From a bacterium (GTDB lineage Bacteria > Bacteroidota > Ignavibacteria > Kapaibacteriales > UBA2268), in the NCBI GenBank assembly GCA_024711295.1, contig JANJTB010000018.1:1-64000 (forward strand): 64,000 nucleotides of DNA, written 5' to 3'. The notes beneath the pieces were generated by a model that did not search any database, was not told the origin of the DNA, and was given only the letters and a program-made list of their open reading frames with translations. Positions 17,018-26,116 of this stretch are shown here, in pieces (the stretch's first letter is position 1; the number at the start of each line of letters is the position of its first letter). Both the position numbers and the translations under genes were made by a program.

Positions 17018-19327
17018 TTACTTATTCACAATCACCTTAACTGCTCTGCTTTCGGTGCCGTGCTTGATGGTAATTAGATAAATACCTGATTGTACATCGG
17101 AGCAATCCCAAACCAGAATACCGCTGTAACTTGTTAGTTTGTCAATTCGTAATTTCTCTTTTCCGGCTACTTTTGTACCATAAATGCTATAAACCGCCAT
17201 ATCGCCGTTTTCAATATCTGTGCTTGTATCCCAATAAATCAAAGAGTGTACTTCGTTAGTTGCAGGTAATGGATATGGCGGATAAGTATAAAGATAGTTT
17301 TGGGTTTCGGTGTGTGATTCAGTTACAGAAGTTGGATTACCAATTGGCTTTAACCAAAATAAATTCATATTTCGATTATCATCTTTATATAAAGCCACAA
17401 ATCTATCATTGATTTTTTTGAGATTTTTCATTATTAAACCATTATTAGGCAATAGATAATACTCCCATTTGCTTTTATCGAAAAGGTCCGTTGTTTGAAA
17501 TAGTGTATCTTCTATAGCTATATAATATTTTTCATTATCGTAAGTAATGGCATTAAAATTACTGGGATATGTTTTGCCTGAAGCTAAAAGTAATTTGGAA
17601 TGATAAATACGACGAATACTACCATCATCAATATTCATTAGATCAATCATTAGTGTTGAATCTTTGCTATTGGTCATAAAGAAAGCAACTTGTTTAGAAT
17701 TAATCGAATACAATTCTTTATAATGAAGTAATGATACAGTTGAATCATATTTTTTAATTATATCCCAATTCTTGCCTTTATCCGAAGTAAATTTTATTTC
17801 ATAGTTCTTATCTATTGTATTAAAACAACTTATCATAAATGTATTTGTATCTGAGCTGTGAAAATAATATACTATCAAATTTAATATATTGAAAGAGCTC
17901 AAATAATCAAATTCTTTAGTAAAGAATGAAATGTAAGTCACGTTATTGTTGTTATAATAGAAATTATTTGCAAAAATTAAATTCTGATTTGTTATTTGCA
18001 TATTTGGTAATCTATAATATAATCTATTTACAACTCCGAATCCATCCTTTTCTATTTTATTATCACCAACAGAATTAATTGAGATAATAGCTTTTTTAGC
18101 ATCATTTTCATTATTCTTTGCGAATAAATATAACTTATCTCCATTTGTTTCTATGTATTTATAAATAATTCTGTTATATTCATTGTATTTGCTATAATCA
18201 TATTTATAAAATGGTTGAAATGTTATACCCATATTGTCTGTTTTATAAATTTGACCTAAATACTCACCATAAAAACCTTCAGAGTAAAATAATAACTTTG
18301 AATCTGTAAATTGATCAGGAGAAGATGATGCTGATAAGTAAGACTTAAAGTCAATATCATTACTTTCCAACTTTATTGAAACTATTAATTTATTACTCCC
18401 AACTATCATAATTTTGTTTTTGTGGATGATAAAACTATTAGGGTCAATAGTATATATAGCAGCATTAAGATTATCCGCTCCAGAAATAATTATTAATGAA
18501 TCTTTGTTTATTATCTCATATATATTGAGACCAGAATTGTATGCACCATCAATATGCAAGTTGGAGAAAGTCAAATAGTAGAATTTACCTTGAATAGATT
18601 TTAAAAAACCTACATATTTAATATTATAAACAACATCAATATTGCCAAAATCTTGTGTTTTATAAATTGTATTACCTATTCTGAATACAAAGTTGCTTTC
18701 AACAATATCAATTTCGTACATTGAATTTATTGTTGTACCAAATACTTGGGGCATATCTATAGTATCTGTTACTGCAAGCTGCTTATCATGCTTAATAAAC
18801 CTTGCAGAATCAATTGCCACATAGTAATAGTCTTTGAAGTATGCTATTGACCTACGGTATTGAAATTTGAAGGTTAGAGGCAATGGTGGTGAAATTAATT
18901 TTGATTCACTTATTTTATTGAAATTGCTATCCAACAATAAAACTTTATCAGGAGTTCTTACAAAATAGCCATCTTTGCTTTCGCTAATTGCTTCAATTTG
19001 TTCGTTTATATCATAAATTAAATTCCATTTCTTGAATTTATCATAAGATTCTGCAACTTGACCTTTATTATTAACAGCAACAATTTTATCATTATTCCAA
19101 TATATTTTCAAAATCAGATGGTTTTCAAAGACTTTTATTTGCTCCCATGTTTCTGCATTGTCATAACTAATGAGCATCGAACCATAATCACCATAAGTAA
19201 TTACAGTATCACCCTTTGCTTCGATACCAATAAAATTTATTTGTAATGGAGTAATTTCAAATTGGTTAGAATATAATAAAATACAAGCAAAAAGTTGATA
19301 TATAAATATGCTCAATACTAATTTCAT
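17018..19327 (-). CDS. secreted T9SS-sorted beta-propeller-like protein
   Basis: 769 residues with a Sec signal peptide (about residues 1-20). A long BNR/sialidase-like region has repeated stretches such as GDYGSMLISYDNAETWEQIK and FTSDKGKNWDIIKKYD (Asp-box type). A type IX secretion sorting tail follows: PYPLPATNEVHSLIYW, VYSIYGTKVAG, SGIYLITIKHGTESRAVKVI. It is presumably exported through the outer membrane by T9SS and attached to the surface or released. The function of the propeller is unknown. A decayed copy of its last 20 codons lies at 20344-20403. Confidence 0.85.
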   Translation of the reverse strand: MKLVLSIFIYQLFACILLYSNQFEITPLQINFIGIEAKGDTVITYGDYGSMLISYDNAETWEQIKVFENHLILKIYWNNDKIVAVNNKGQVAESYDKFKKWNLIYDINEQIEAISESKDGYFVRTPDKVLLLDSNFNKISESKLISPPLPLTFKFQYRRSIAYFKDYYYVAIDSARFIKHDKQLAVTDTIDMPQVFGTTINSMYEIDIVESNFVFRIGNTIYKTQDFGNIDVVYNIKYVGFLKSIQGKFYYLTFSNLHIDGAYNSGLNIYEIINKDSLIIISGADNLNAAIYTIDPNSFIIHKNKIMIVGSNKLIVSIKLESNDIDFKSYLSASSSPDQFTDSKLLFYSEGFYGEYLGQIYKTDNMGITFQPFYKYDYSKYNEYNRIIYKYIETNGDKLYLFAKNNENDAKKAIISINSVGDNKIEKDGFGVVNRLYYRLPNMQITNQNLIFANNFYYNNNNVTYISFFTKEFDYLSSFNILNLIVYYFHSSDTNTFMISCFNTIDKNYEIKFTSDKGKNWDIIKKYDSTVSLLHYKELYSINSKQVAFFMTNSKDSTLMIDLMNIDDGSIRRIYHSKLLLASGKTYPSNFNAITYDNEKYYIAIEDTLFQTTDLFDKSKWEYYLLPNNGLIMKNLKKINDRFVALYKDDNRNMNLFWLKPIGNPTSVTESHTETQNYLYTYPPYPLPATNEVHSLIYWDTSTDIENGDMAVYSIYGTKVAGKEKLRIDKLTSYSGILVWDCSDVQSGIYLITIKHGTESRAVKVIVNK

Positions 19328-19405
19328 GTTTAGTACAATTTTTGAGTTACAAAATTCAGGAATTTCAGGTCAATCGCTGATTAATACCCTGTAATGCTGT
19401 TTTTT

Positions 19406-20014
19406 CTATTCATCGCATTTTGTTGTGCTTAACCGAAAACAATCGCTTATTTCTAATTCATTGATTGGATCAGGTGGTATATTTATTGGTGTTGGACATT
19501 CTCCAATTTCACCTTCACTCCCTATAAAAGTTCGAGTAGGCCCTATAGGGGGCAAGTTGCTGTAACAGTACCTCCAAGTCTCAATACAAGTACTTTGATT
19601 TTCAATACAAGGTTGGAAATATATTAAGTCATCCCTTTTTTGTTTTTGCCAACAAATTGTTCTTGATATTTTAAATTCAATAACACCAATCTGTTTTTCG
19701 CAAGGCTCTAAATCTGCATCAAGGCAAATATACTGTTTTAAGAAATCCCAATTATAAATTTGCTCTTCAATTTCTTCATGAACTTTCTGATAAGGCCATG
19801 TTTGATTACACCACCAAGGCTTTTTGTTATACTCGCTAATGAAAATAGAATTCTCATTTGGATGAGTAAATGCGCAATCAAAGCAAATTTTAACATCATA
19901 TTCGCATCCATTTACCATGATTGTTACCGTTGTAGATGACATATAACCACATGGTTTGCTATTCAAATTGATATAGCTATTTAATATTAGCAATAAAATA
20001 ATAAATGGTAGCAT
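19406..20014 (-). CDS. Cys-rich secreted protein of unknown function
   Basis: The best start is ATG 20014 (MLPFIILLLILNSYINLNSK), which gives a clean signal peptide; an in-frame ATG at 20083 adds a second hydrophobic stretch and is less likely. The mature part of about 180 residues has many paired Cys (VNGCEYDVKICFDCAF, YICLDADLEPCEK, QPCIENQSTCIETWRYC), suggesting disulfides and an extracytoplasmic location. I recognise no family. It lies 79 bases upstream of the T9SS gene in the same direction and may be co-transcribed with it. Confidence 0.7.
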   Translation of the reverse strand: MLPFIILLLILNSYINLNSKPCGYMSSTTVTIMVNGCEYDVKICFDCAFTHPNENSIFISEYNKKPWWCNQTWPYQKVHEEIEEQIYNWDFLKQYICLDADLEPCEKQIGVIEFKISRTICWQKQKRDDLIYFQPCIENQSTCIETWRYCYSNLPPIGPTRTFIGSEGEIGECPTPINIPPDPINELEISDCFRLSTTKCDE

Positions 20015-20083
20015 CTTAATATATTTGTAATTAGTTAATAGGCTTTTAATAAGTAAATAAATGATAGCAAACAAATTAGTCAT

Positions 20084-20527
20084 ATATGAATCCCTTATAA
20101 ATATTAATTAAACATTATACCCAAAATAGGCAATTATCATAATAAATATCAAAAACACATCCAAAATCAAATGCAAGTTACATAAATTAATTTTATTAAA
20201 CAAATATTTATTTTTGTTTATCAATAATTTATTCTTTCAATAAACTATTTGATAAATGAACATAATTTATATATGTATGAAAGATGAAAATTCATTTTGC
20301 CACATAAAAGTAAAAAATAATTTATTTTATGCTATATAAACTTCTACTTATTCACTACCGTTTTTACTGCTCTGCTTTCGGTGCCGTGCTTGATGAAAAT
20401 ACAAGCAAATTCATTGTCGAATTAAGCGATAATTAATAAAACTTATACTGTTGCGTTTATAAATTGTCTATAATATAATTAATTTTTGAAATTGATGCAT
20501 CTAAATTGAATTTTATTTTGGAGTACA
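20084..20527. other. AT-rich intergenic region holding only a gene remnant
   Basis: 444 bases between the Cys-rich protein (leftward) and the small antitoxin-like gene (rightward). Apart from the T9SS-tail remnant at 20344-20403 it is AT-rich with no open frame of note. A TTTTGGAG ribosome binding site sits just before ATG 20528. Confidence 0.5.
20344..20403 (-). pseudogene. remnant of a T9SS sorting tail
   Basis: Read on the minus strand, this stretch encodes IKHGTESRAVKTVVNK and a stop, nearly identical to the last residues of the T9SS protein at 17018-19327. Nothing upstream is open. It is the 3' end of a deleted paralogue, left by recombination or gene loss. Confidence 0.75.
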
Positions 20528-20761
20528 ATGAACTCACAAGCAATTGATAATAAAATTGAGCTTATCCAGTGGTTGTCTACTTTAGAGGATTCGATAATCA
20601 TTGAAAAACTAATGAAGTTTAAGAAAGAAGAAACTACAGAATGGTGGCATAAAATTTCGGGTGAAGAGAGAGAATCAATTGAAAGCGGGATTCGAGATGC
20701 TGATAACGGTAATTTAACACCCCATTCAATCGCAAGAAAAGTTTATGAAAAATGGTTATAA
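20528..20761 (+). CDS. antitoxin-like protein (partner of a broken ParE toxin)
   Basis: 77 residues, helical and acidic: IELIQWLSTLEDSIIIEKLM, then WWHKISGEERESIESGIRDA, a pattern common in small antitoxins paired with ParE/RelE toxins. A GGAG ribosome binding site precedes the ATG. The stop overlaps the start of a toxin frame at 20745 by 17 bases, and that toxin carries a premature stop, so the antitoxin appears orphaned. Confidence 0.7.
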   Translation: MNSQAIDNKIELIQWLSTLEDSIIIEKLMKFKKEETTEWWHKISGEERESIESGIRDADNGNLTPHSIARKVYEKWL

Positions 20762-21044
20762 AATTCTTTGGACAGATTACGCTCTGAATGAATTTTATAA
20801 GACGATTACTTATCTTGAAGAAAATTTTTCGGATAAAGAAATCAGATAACTTTCATCAAAAATTGAGAATATTATTGAATTAAAATCAATTAATCCGTAT
20901 ATATTCCCGAGATCAGATATTATGGGTGTTTATAAAGTTAATAATTTAAGATACAATACTTTATATTACAGAATAAATACAAATAATGTTGAAATATTAT
21001 CATTTTTTTCAAACAGACAAAGTCCAGATAATCTCAGAATTTAG
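20745..21044 (+). pseudogene. ParE/RelE toxin with in-frame stop
   Basis: From ATG 20745 one continuous frame runs for 99 codons to TAG 21042-21044, interrupted only by TAA at 20847-20849 (codon 35). The two halves together form a ParE-like toxin: YKILWTDYALNEFYKTITYL before the stop, then KIENIIELKSINPYIFPRS, YKVNNLRYNTLYYRI and VEILSFFSNRQSP after it. A single substitution restores the full gene, so inactivation is recent or reversible. It overlaps the antitoxin at 20528-20761. Confidence 0.85.
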
Positions 21045-21111
21045 AATTACGATGAAATTGAGTAAAAGAATTTAAATCATAAATATAAGTACCGCTTATT
21101 GATGATTGTTT

Positions 21112-21729
21112 TTATTTAGAAATCTTTGATACATAGAGATTTCCATCCAGGTAAAACCTTAGGGGCAACTCTGCAGATTTAGTAATTCCTATCCTTGTGC
21201 CTATTGCGATTGCTGAGTCTGTGTAAAGATTAAGGTCGCACACAAAGAGATCATCAGATAGTAAAGAGTTTTTATTATTACTTAAATCGAATCCGAAACT
21301 TTTTGCAAGATTTCCCGGTCCTTTACAAAGTTCCGGAATATTATTATTTCTTCTATTCGCAATCATAACCTCGATACCGGCTATGGGCTCAACAGCACGA
21401 ATCAATACTGCTGAGCCATATCCCTGCTTTTGTGTAACAATATTTACGCAATGATGAACTCCATATATTAAATAAACATAGAATGTACCACCTCTCATAA
21501 ACATTGCTTCATTTCTACTGTTCAACCCCTTGAATGAATGGCTCGATTCGTCACCTGAATGAAGATATGCCTCAGTTTCGACAATGATTCCTGCAATTAT
21601 ATCATCAGATTTTTTATATACAAGAACTTTTCCTAATAGTTCTTTTGCAACTATTTCAGGCGTCTGCTCATAAAAATCCACCCGTAAACGCTGAGACAGC
21701 ATATCCTCGAAACTGTAATTCATTCTCAA
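21112..21729 (-). CDS. DNA-3-methyladenine glycosylase (AAG/MPG family)
   Basis: 205 residues matching the AAG family: LGKVLVYK, then GIIVETEAYL with the catalytic Glu, HSFKGLNSRNEAMFMRGGTF, YVYLIYGVHHCVNIV, AVLIRAVEP and CKGPGNLAKSFG. It excises alkylated purines (3-methyladenine, hypoxanthine) in base excision repair. Length is normal. It ends beside the TA debris and starts 2 bases after the AbgT gene stop, so the two are probably co-transcribed. Confidence 0.93.
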   Translation of the reverse strand: MRMNYSFEDMLSQRLRVDFYEQTPEIVAKELLGKVLVYKKSDDIIAGIIVETEAYLHSGDESSHSFKGLNSRNEAMFMRGGTFYVYLIYGVHHCVNIVTQKQGYGSAVLIRAVEPIAGIEVMIANRRNNNIPELCKGPGNLAKSFGFDLSNNKNSLLSDDLFVCDLNLYTDSAIAIGTRIGITKSAELPLRFYLDGNLYVSKISK

Positions 21730-21731
21730 TT

Positions 21732-23276
21732 TTATTCTACATTTAAGTACAAAGGACCATCAGGACCTAAAGGTATCCCGATCAGCATCCAGATAATCAA
21801 AAGCAGAGTCCAAATCAAAGTAAGTATAAATGTATATGGAATCATTGTTGAAATGATTGTACCGATACCATATTTATCATCATATTTTTGAGCAAAAGTA
21901 ACAATCAGAGCAAAATAACTCATCATAGGTGTGATTAGATTAGTAACTGAGTCGCCGATACGGAAAGCAGCTTGTGTAAGTGCCGGATGATAGCCAAGAA
22001 TCATGAACATAGGTATAAATACGGGTGCCATTATTGCCCATTTTGCAGAGGCAGAGCCCATAAACAGATTGATAAATGCCGACAACAGAACAAATGCAAT
22101 TATCAGGGATACACCTGTCAGCGAGATGTCTCTGAGTAGTTCAGCTCCGTTGATTGCGAGTATTAATCCTAAATTTGAATAGCTGAAAAAATATACGAAC
22201 TGAGCTGCAAAGAATACCAGCACTATATAGCTTGCCAGGCCGCTCATTGAGTGAGTGATATGGCGAACTGTATCTTTGTCATTTTTGATGGTTTTAGTTA
22301 TTACACCATATACTAAGCCGGGAATAAAGAAAAATATTAATATACCGATGATTATCCCATCAAAAAATGGCGAGTGTAAAACCGAAGCATCTTTAGGATT
22401 TCTGAAAATGCCCCACTCCGGAACTATAGTCATTGCAAGAGCAATTATTACCAACAGCAAACTAAGACCTGCATATTTAAGCCCCTTTCGCTCGGTGGGA
22501 TTGAGCTGCTCAATAGATAATTTTTTAGCATCACCTTTGTACTCGCCCAGCCTTGGCTCAACAATTTTCTCTGTAACCCAAGTACCAATTATTACCACAA
22601 AAATTCCCGATGTAAACATGAAATAAAAATTTACGGCAGGATTAATTACCAAATCAGGATTCAGAATTTGTGCAGCAGAGGTTGACAAGCCTGCCAAAAT
22701 CGGATCTACCGATCCAATCAGGAAATTTGCTCCAAATCCCCCGCTGACTCCACTGAATGCCGCTGCCAAACCAGCCATCGGGTGACGCCCCAAAGCATGA
22801 AACATCATAGCACCAAGAGGTATCAGGATTACATATCCTGCCTCGGAAGCCAGGTGAGAGATTATTCCCGCAAATACCAATGCGGCAGTGATCAACCTTG
22901 GTGGTGCCGATAACACAAGAGCCCTTATCATCACTGAAAAAAGTCCTGAGCCCTCTGCTACACCTATCCCCACCATCACTACCAATACATAGCCCAATGG
23001 TGGAAAATTAACGAAGTTTTTTGTTATATTGGTGTATATCCATCTAAAACCGTCAGCACTCAATAAGTTATTCACTGTAATTGCTTCTTTGCTTACAGGA
23101 TGTATGGCTGAGAAACCGGCATAATCTGCTACCAGTGAAAATATTGCTACAATTAGTGCTAGGAGTGCAAACAGCGTAGCAGGGTGAGGCAATTTGTTGC
23201 CTACTATTTCAATATAATCGAGTGATTTGAGAAATATCTTCTGAAATTTCCCTTTTTTTAATGTTGATTCAGTCAT
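21732..23276 (-). CDS. AbgT-family transporter
   Basis: 514 residues with about 11 hydrophobic helices and AbgT-family signatures: LDYIEIVGNKLPHPATLFAL at the start, GVAEGSGLFSVMIRAL, and FINLFMGSASAKWAIMAPVF near the C-terminal end, which is the conserved selectivity segment. E. coli AbgT imports p-aminobenzoyl-glutamate, and homologues export sulfonamides; the substrate here is open. Length matches the family. It precedes the 3-methyladenine glycosylase by 2 bases. Confidence 0.9.
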   Translation of the reverse strand: MTESTLKKGKFQKIFLKSLDYIEIVGNKLPHPATLFALLALIVAIFSLVADYAGFSAIHPVSKEAITVNNLLSADGFRWIYTNITKNFVNFPPLGYVLVVMVGIGVAEGSGLFSVMIRALVLSAPPRLITAALVFAGIISHLASEAGYVILIPLGAMMFHALGRHPMAGLAAAFSGVSGGFGANFLIGSVDPILAGLSTSAAQILNPDLVINPAVNFYFMFTSGIFVVIIGTWVTEKIVEPRLGEYKGDAKKLSIEQLNPTERKGLKYAGLSLLLVIIALAMTIVPEWGIFRNPKDASVLHSPFFDGIIIGILIFFFIPGLVYGVITKTIKNDKDTVRHITHSMSGLASYIVLVFFAAQFVYFFSYSNLGLILAINGAELLRDISLTGVSLIIAFVLLSAFINLFMGSASAKWAIMAPVFIPMFMILGYHPALTQAAFRIGDSVTNLITPMMSYFALIVTFAQKYDDKYGIGTIISTMIPYTFILTLIWTLLLIIWMLIGIPLGPDGPLYLNVE

Positions 23277-23442
23277 GGGAATATTGGTTAGTTAGTATTA
23301 TTACAAAAATAATAAAAATGATATAATTAATAAGAGAAAAATGAATGACAAACTATTGATAAACTAATTATTAACTGTTTGCGTGATTATATGTGTATCC
23401 TTATTTTTTATAATGTTATCAGTATCGCAGTTTAGAAAACAT

Positions 23443-23450
23443 TATCTTTG
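23443..23450 (+). promoter_or_regulatory. possible Bacteroidota -7 element (TATCTTTG)
   Basis: TATCTTTG matches the TAnnTTTG consensus about 107 bases before the dioxygenase gene at 23557. No TTG lies 19 bases upstream, so the match is only half a promoter. Confidence 0.35.
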
Positions 23451-23556
23451 TAAGTACTAATTAAATAAAGAATACCGGTATTTACCCGAGTCTGTGATCT
23501 AAACCTGATTTGCGCAGTTCTTTTTTAAAAGTGAATACTTCAAAAAAATTCTAAAT

Positions 23557-24447
23557 ATGGACAGAAAACAATTTTTAAAAATTATGGCATTATTGCCACT
23601 GGTACCGATCACCATGAACTCAAATGCTCTTAGCAAAATTTCTTCGGAATTGAAGAAAACAGAAAGAATGCCATCGCTTTTTTTGGGTCATGGCAGCCCA
23701 ATGAATGCTATCGAAGAGAATGAATTTGTAGCAACATTCAGAAAAGTAGGCAGAGAAATACCCAAGCCAAAAGCTATTTTATGTATTTCAGCTCATTGGG
23801 AAACATCGGGAACCTTCGTAACGGCAATGGAGAAGCCACGAACAATACATGATTTCGGAGGATTCCCGAAAGAACTTTTCGAAGTGCAGTATCCAGCAAA
23901 AGGTGATCCAAAATTGGCAGAGCAGACAAAAAATATTATCAAAAAAACGGAAGTTGCTCTTGACCATAAATGGGGGCTCGACCATGGCGCATGGAGCGTA
24001 ATTAAGCATTTGTATCCAAAAGCAGATATTCCTGTAATTCAAATGAGCATTGATTATACCAAACCACCTCAGTACCATTATGAGCTGGCTAAAGAGATTA
24101 CAGTATTACGGGACAAGGGTGTAATGATCATCGGAAGCGGAAATATAGTACACAACCTTCGGCTAGTAGCATGGAACAAATTAAACGATACTTTTGCTTT
24201 CGACTGGGCAGCCGAAGCAAGACAAAAAATTAACGATTATATAATTGATGGCAACCACAAAAGCTTGATTAACTACAAATCAAACGGGAAATCTTTCGAG
24301 ATGGCAATACCTACGCCCGAGCACTATCTTCCGCTTTTGTATATTTTGGCTCTCAAAGATAAAAAAGATAACATTTCGCTATTTAATGATAAGCCCGTTG
24401 CAGGGGCTTTGACGATGACTTCAGTAAAAATTGATTCTGACAATTAG
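23557..24447 (+). CDS. LigB-type extradiol ring-cleavage dioxygenase (4,5-DOPA dioxygenase, YgiD-like)
   Basis: 296 residues. After a hydrophobic leader (residues 6-27, LKIMALLPLVPITM) comes the DODA domain: LFLGHGSPMNAIEEN (metal His), CISAHWET (second His), HDFGGFPKELFEVQYPAKG, LDHGAWSVIKHLYPKADIP and PTPEHYLPLLYILAL. These are the Zn/Fe ligands and catalytic His of the YgiD/LigB family. The leader suggests export or membrane anchoring, unlike E. coli YgiD. The reaction in vivo is unknown; the family cleaves catechols such as L-DOPA. Confidence 0.9.
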   Translation: MDRKQFLKIMALLPLVPITMNSNALSKISSELKKTERMPSLFLGHGSPMNAIEENEFVATFRKVGREIPKPKAILCISAHWETSGTFVTAMEKPRTIHDFGGFPKELFEVQYPAKGDPKLAEQTKNIIKKTEVALDHKWGLDHGAWSVIKHLYPKADIPVIQMSIDYTKPPQYHYELAKEITVLRDKGVMIIGSGNIVHNLRLVAWNKLNDTFAFDWAAEARQKINDYIIDGNHKSLINYKSNGKSFEMAIPTPEHYLPLLYILALKDKKDNISLFNDKPVAGALTMTSVKIDSDN

Positions 24448-24459
24448 AATTGCTGATAA

Positions 24460-24612
24460 CAGCTTCGATAATTTATGAGTTTGAAGCGATGGATGAAAAA
24501 TATCTTCCTCCATAAGTCTTAGTGTTTTGTCTATTGATAACTTAGCTTTATGATTGAAAATTCACAACTTGCTATACTTCTTCTCAAAAGCATTTGTTCA
24601 AACCAGTTTCAT
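24460..24612 (-). pseudogene. broken RelE-like toxin
   Basis: Starting at ATG 24612 (minus), two bases after the antitoxin-like stop, the frame reads MKLV-stop-TNAFEKKYSKL-stop-IFNHKAKLSIDKTL and then LRLMEEDIFHPSLQTHKLSK, after which similarity fades near 24460. The last stretch is the LxxDxFHPxLxTHKL motif of a common RelE-family toxin, but two in-frame stops and a lost C-terminus make it inactive. The first stop replaces the Trp codon expected in 'LVW'. Confidence 0.75.
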
Positions 24613-24614
24613 TG

Positions 24615-24830
24615 TTAGTTGCCTGAAAGTAGAGCAATTAAATCTTCAGCTGACTCTTCATTTAACAAGCCTGAATTATATTCCTCAATTGGAGATTCTG
24701 CTGATTTTAAAATTAATTCTCTTTTCTTTTGAATAATCCTCTTTTTAATGACATCAACAAGTTGAATCTGAATCTTTAGTGGCAAATTGTCCACATTTTC
24801 TAAAATCATATTGTATTGCATTTTGCTCAA
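24615..24830 (-). CDS. antitoxin-like protein (partner of broken RelE)
   Basis: 71 residues, helical: VDNLPLKIQIQLVDVIKKRI, then KKRELILKSAESPIEEYNSG. The pattern fits the small antitoxins found before toxins of the FHPxLxTHKL type. The coding frame is intact although its toxin (24460-24612) is destroyed, so it is an orphan antitoxin that might still protect against a related toxin. Two bases separate the genes. Confidence 0.65.
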   Translation of the reverse strand: MSKMQYNMILENVDNLPLKIQIQLVDVIKKRIIQKKRELILKSAESPIEEYNSGLLNEESAEDLIALLSGN

Positions 24831-24950
24831 GCCATTAATTTAGCAAGTAATTGAAAGATCCGATTTGCCTATATTATTATTTTCTTTTATAGTATTAATG
24901 TTGTTATCACCCTAAATACTTCTCCCATAGCGGATTACACGAAATAAAGT

Positions 24951-25067
24951 GCCCTGATTGGTAGAAGTCTTTACATACTCAGCCTGCACTGAGTATAGTC
25001 GAATTGTGGCCGCCCAAAGTATCGGGAGTTTAGTAGATTTTGTAGCTTATCAGCGGCTCGGTATGAT
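24951..25067. repeat. ~117-bp interspersed repeat, copy A
   Basis: First of three near-identical copies (A here, B 25732-25850, C 26437-26554) lying between toxin-antitoxin units. Each starts GCCCTGATTGG, contains the perfect hairpin TACTCAG-N6-CTGAGTA (degraded in C), continues through GTCGAATTGTGGCCGCCC and ends ATCAGCGGCTCGG. The ends are related as inverted repeats (CCGC-CC-TGAT against ATCAGCGG). No open reading frame is conserved. The CTGAGTATAGTCGAA part resembles a short motif repeated in many Bacteroidota genomes. Confidence 0.85.
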
Positions 25068-25073
25068 TTAATA

Positions 25074-25451
25074 TTATATTGATTTTTCATAATAATCAAC
25101 ATTATCCAAACCTTTGAAATCAGAATCTAAAGTTATGATTCTTGCCTGATAAATCTGCCCGGTTGCATAAATAAGACTATCAGCCATAGGTAATTTCAAT
25201 TTATAGCTTATATGGGCAGCGTTTTTAGCAATTTCTGTATTTAAGTCAATTATTTTACCATTTTGCATAAAATCAATTGCTATATTAGCTGAGTACACAT
25301 CTCTTTGAATTAATATTTTTTTATATACTTCATAAATAGTAATTGATGGTATTATCAAGTTATCAAAATCTTCAGCAAAAACTGTAAATATATCCGCATA
25401 TTTAGTACCGGCAAAATATTCAAGCCAAGCAGATGAATCTAAAATTATCAT
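25074..25451 (-). CDS. VapC-type PIN-domain toxin
   Basis: 125 residues with the PIN-domain acidic residues in order: D5 in MIILDSSAWLEYF, Glu in ITIYEVYKKI (about 41), Asp in KLPMADSLIYATG (about 96) and Asp in IITLDSDFKGL (about 115). PIN toxins are Mg-dependent RNases that cleave tRNA or rRNA. The start overlaps the upstream antitoxin stop by 4 bases (ATGA), the normal vapBC coupling. Length is typical and no damage is seen. Confidence 0.88.
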   Translation of the reverse strand: MIILDSSAWLEYFAGTKYADIFTVFAEDFDNLIIPSITIYEVYKKILIQRDVYSANIAIDFMQNGKIIDLNTEIAKNAAHISYKLKLPMADSLIYATGQIYQARIITLDSDFKGLDNVDYYEKSI

Positions 25452-25654
25452 ATTCTATCTTTCTCGCGTGAGACATCAGTTTCGATACCTTTAAGAAAGC
25501 CTTTCAGGGATTTTCCACCTTTTTTCGAGCTCAATTCTAAGGTATTTTCCCTTAAATTTATTTTTATTTCCTGTCCGGGTAAGAATCCTGCTTTTTCAAG
25601 AATATCTTTATTAAGAACAAGTTTAAAGTCATTCGAAACACAATATGTTTCCAT
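25448..25654 (-). CDS. VapB-like AbrB/SpoVT-fold antitoxin
   Basis: 68 residues with a swapped-hairpin AbrB-type N-terminal half (FKLVLNKDILEKAGFLPGQE, then IKINLRENTLEL) and a charged C-terminal tail (KSLKGFLKGIETDVSREKDR) that would wrap the PIN toxin. It lies directly upstream of and overlaps the toxin. As a DNA-binding antitoxin it should autoregulate the pair. Confidence 0.85.
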   Translation of the reverse strand: METYCVSNDFKLVLNKDILEKAGFLPGQEIKINLRENTLELSSKKGGKSLKGFLKGIETDVSREKDRI

Positions 25655-25731
25655 AGGTAACTCACTAATTGAAAAATCAATATATTTGACAATTACATAA
25701 CAATTTTATTTTATGCCCACTATACCAAATC

Positions 25732-25850
25732 CGCCCTGATTGGTAGAAGTCTTTACATACTCAGCCTGCACTGAGTATAGTCGAATTGTGGCCGCCCAAA
25801 GTATCGGGAGTTTAGTAGATTTTGTAGCTTATCAGCGGCTCGGTATGATT
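25732..25850. repeat. ~117-bp interspersed repeat, copy B
   Basis: Almost identical to copy A over its full length, including the TACTCAG/CTGAGTA hairpin. The flank just upstream (TATGCCCACTATACCAAATC, 25712-25731) reappears at 27177-27196 in front of another unit, so copy B and the 27.18 kb site share a longer original element. It separates the VapBC and HicAB units. Confidence 0.85.
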
Positions 25851-25873
25851 AAATATGAATTTCGATATACAAA

Positions 25874-26116
25874 TTAAATGTGATAAAAATGTTTAAATAA
25901 TTCATTTTCGCTTATAAATCTTGAAGCTTGATTTATTATTGCTTTGAGAGTGCCTTTATCTAACTCATCGTGATTGGGAACTGTAATAACTTGTTTGCCA
26001 AAATTAGTTTTTCTTGATAATTTTACATGACTACCTTTTTGTGATGTAATATCAAATCCAAACAGAAAAAAGATTCTTATAACCTCAGTCCCTGACAACA
26101 CTTTCAGCTTAGGCAT
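25874..26116 (-). CDS. HicA-type mRNA interferase toxin
   Basis: 80 residues of the HicA/YcfA double-stranded RNA-binding-like fold. The active-site His lies in SQKGSHVKLSR, followed by FGKQVITVPNHDELDKGTLK, the conserved VPxHxELxxGTLxxI segment. HicA cleaves mRNA. Here the antitoxin gene is upstream (HicB first) and overlaps by 8 bases, a common arrangement for this subtype. The frame is intact. Confidence 0.88.
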   Translation of the reverse strand: MPKLKVLSGTEVIRIFFLFGFDITSQKGSHVKLSRKTNFGKQVITVPNHDELDKGTLKAIINQASRFISENELFKHFYHI

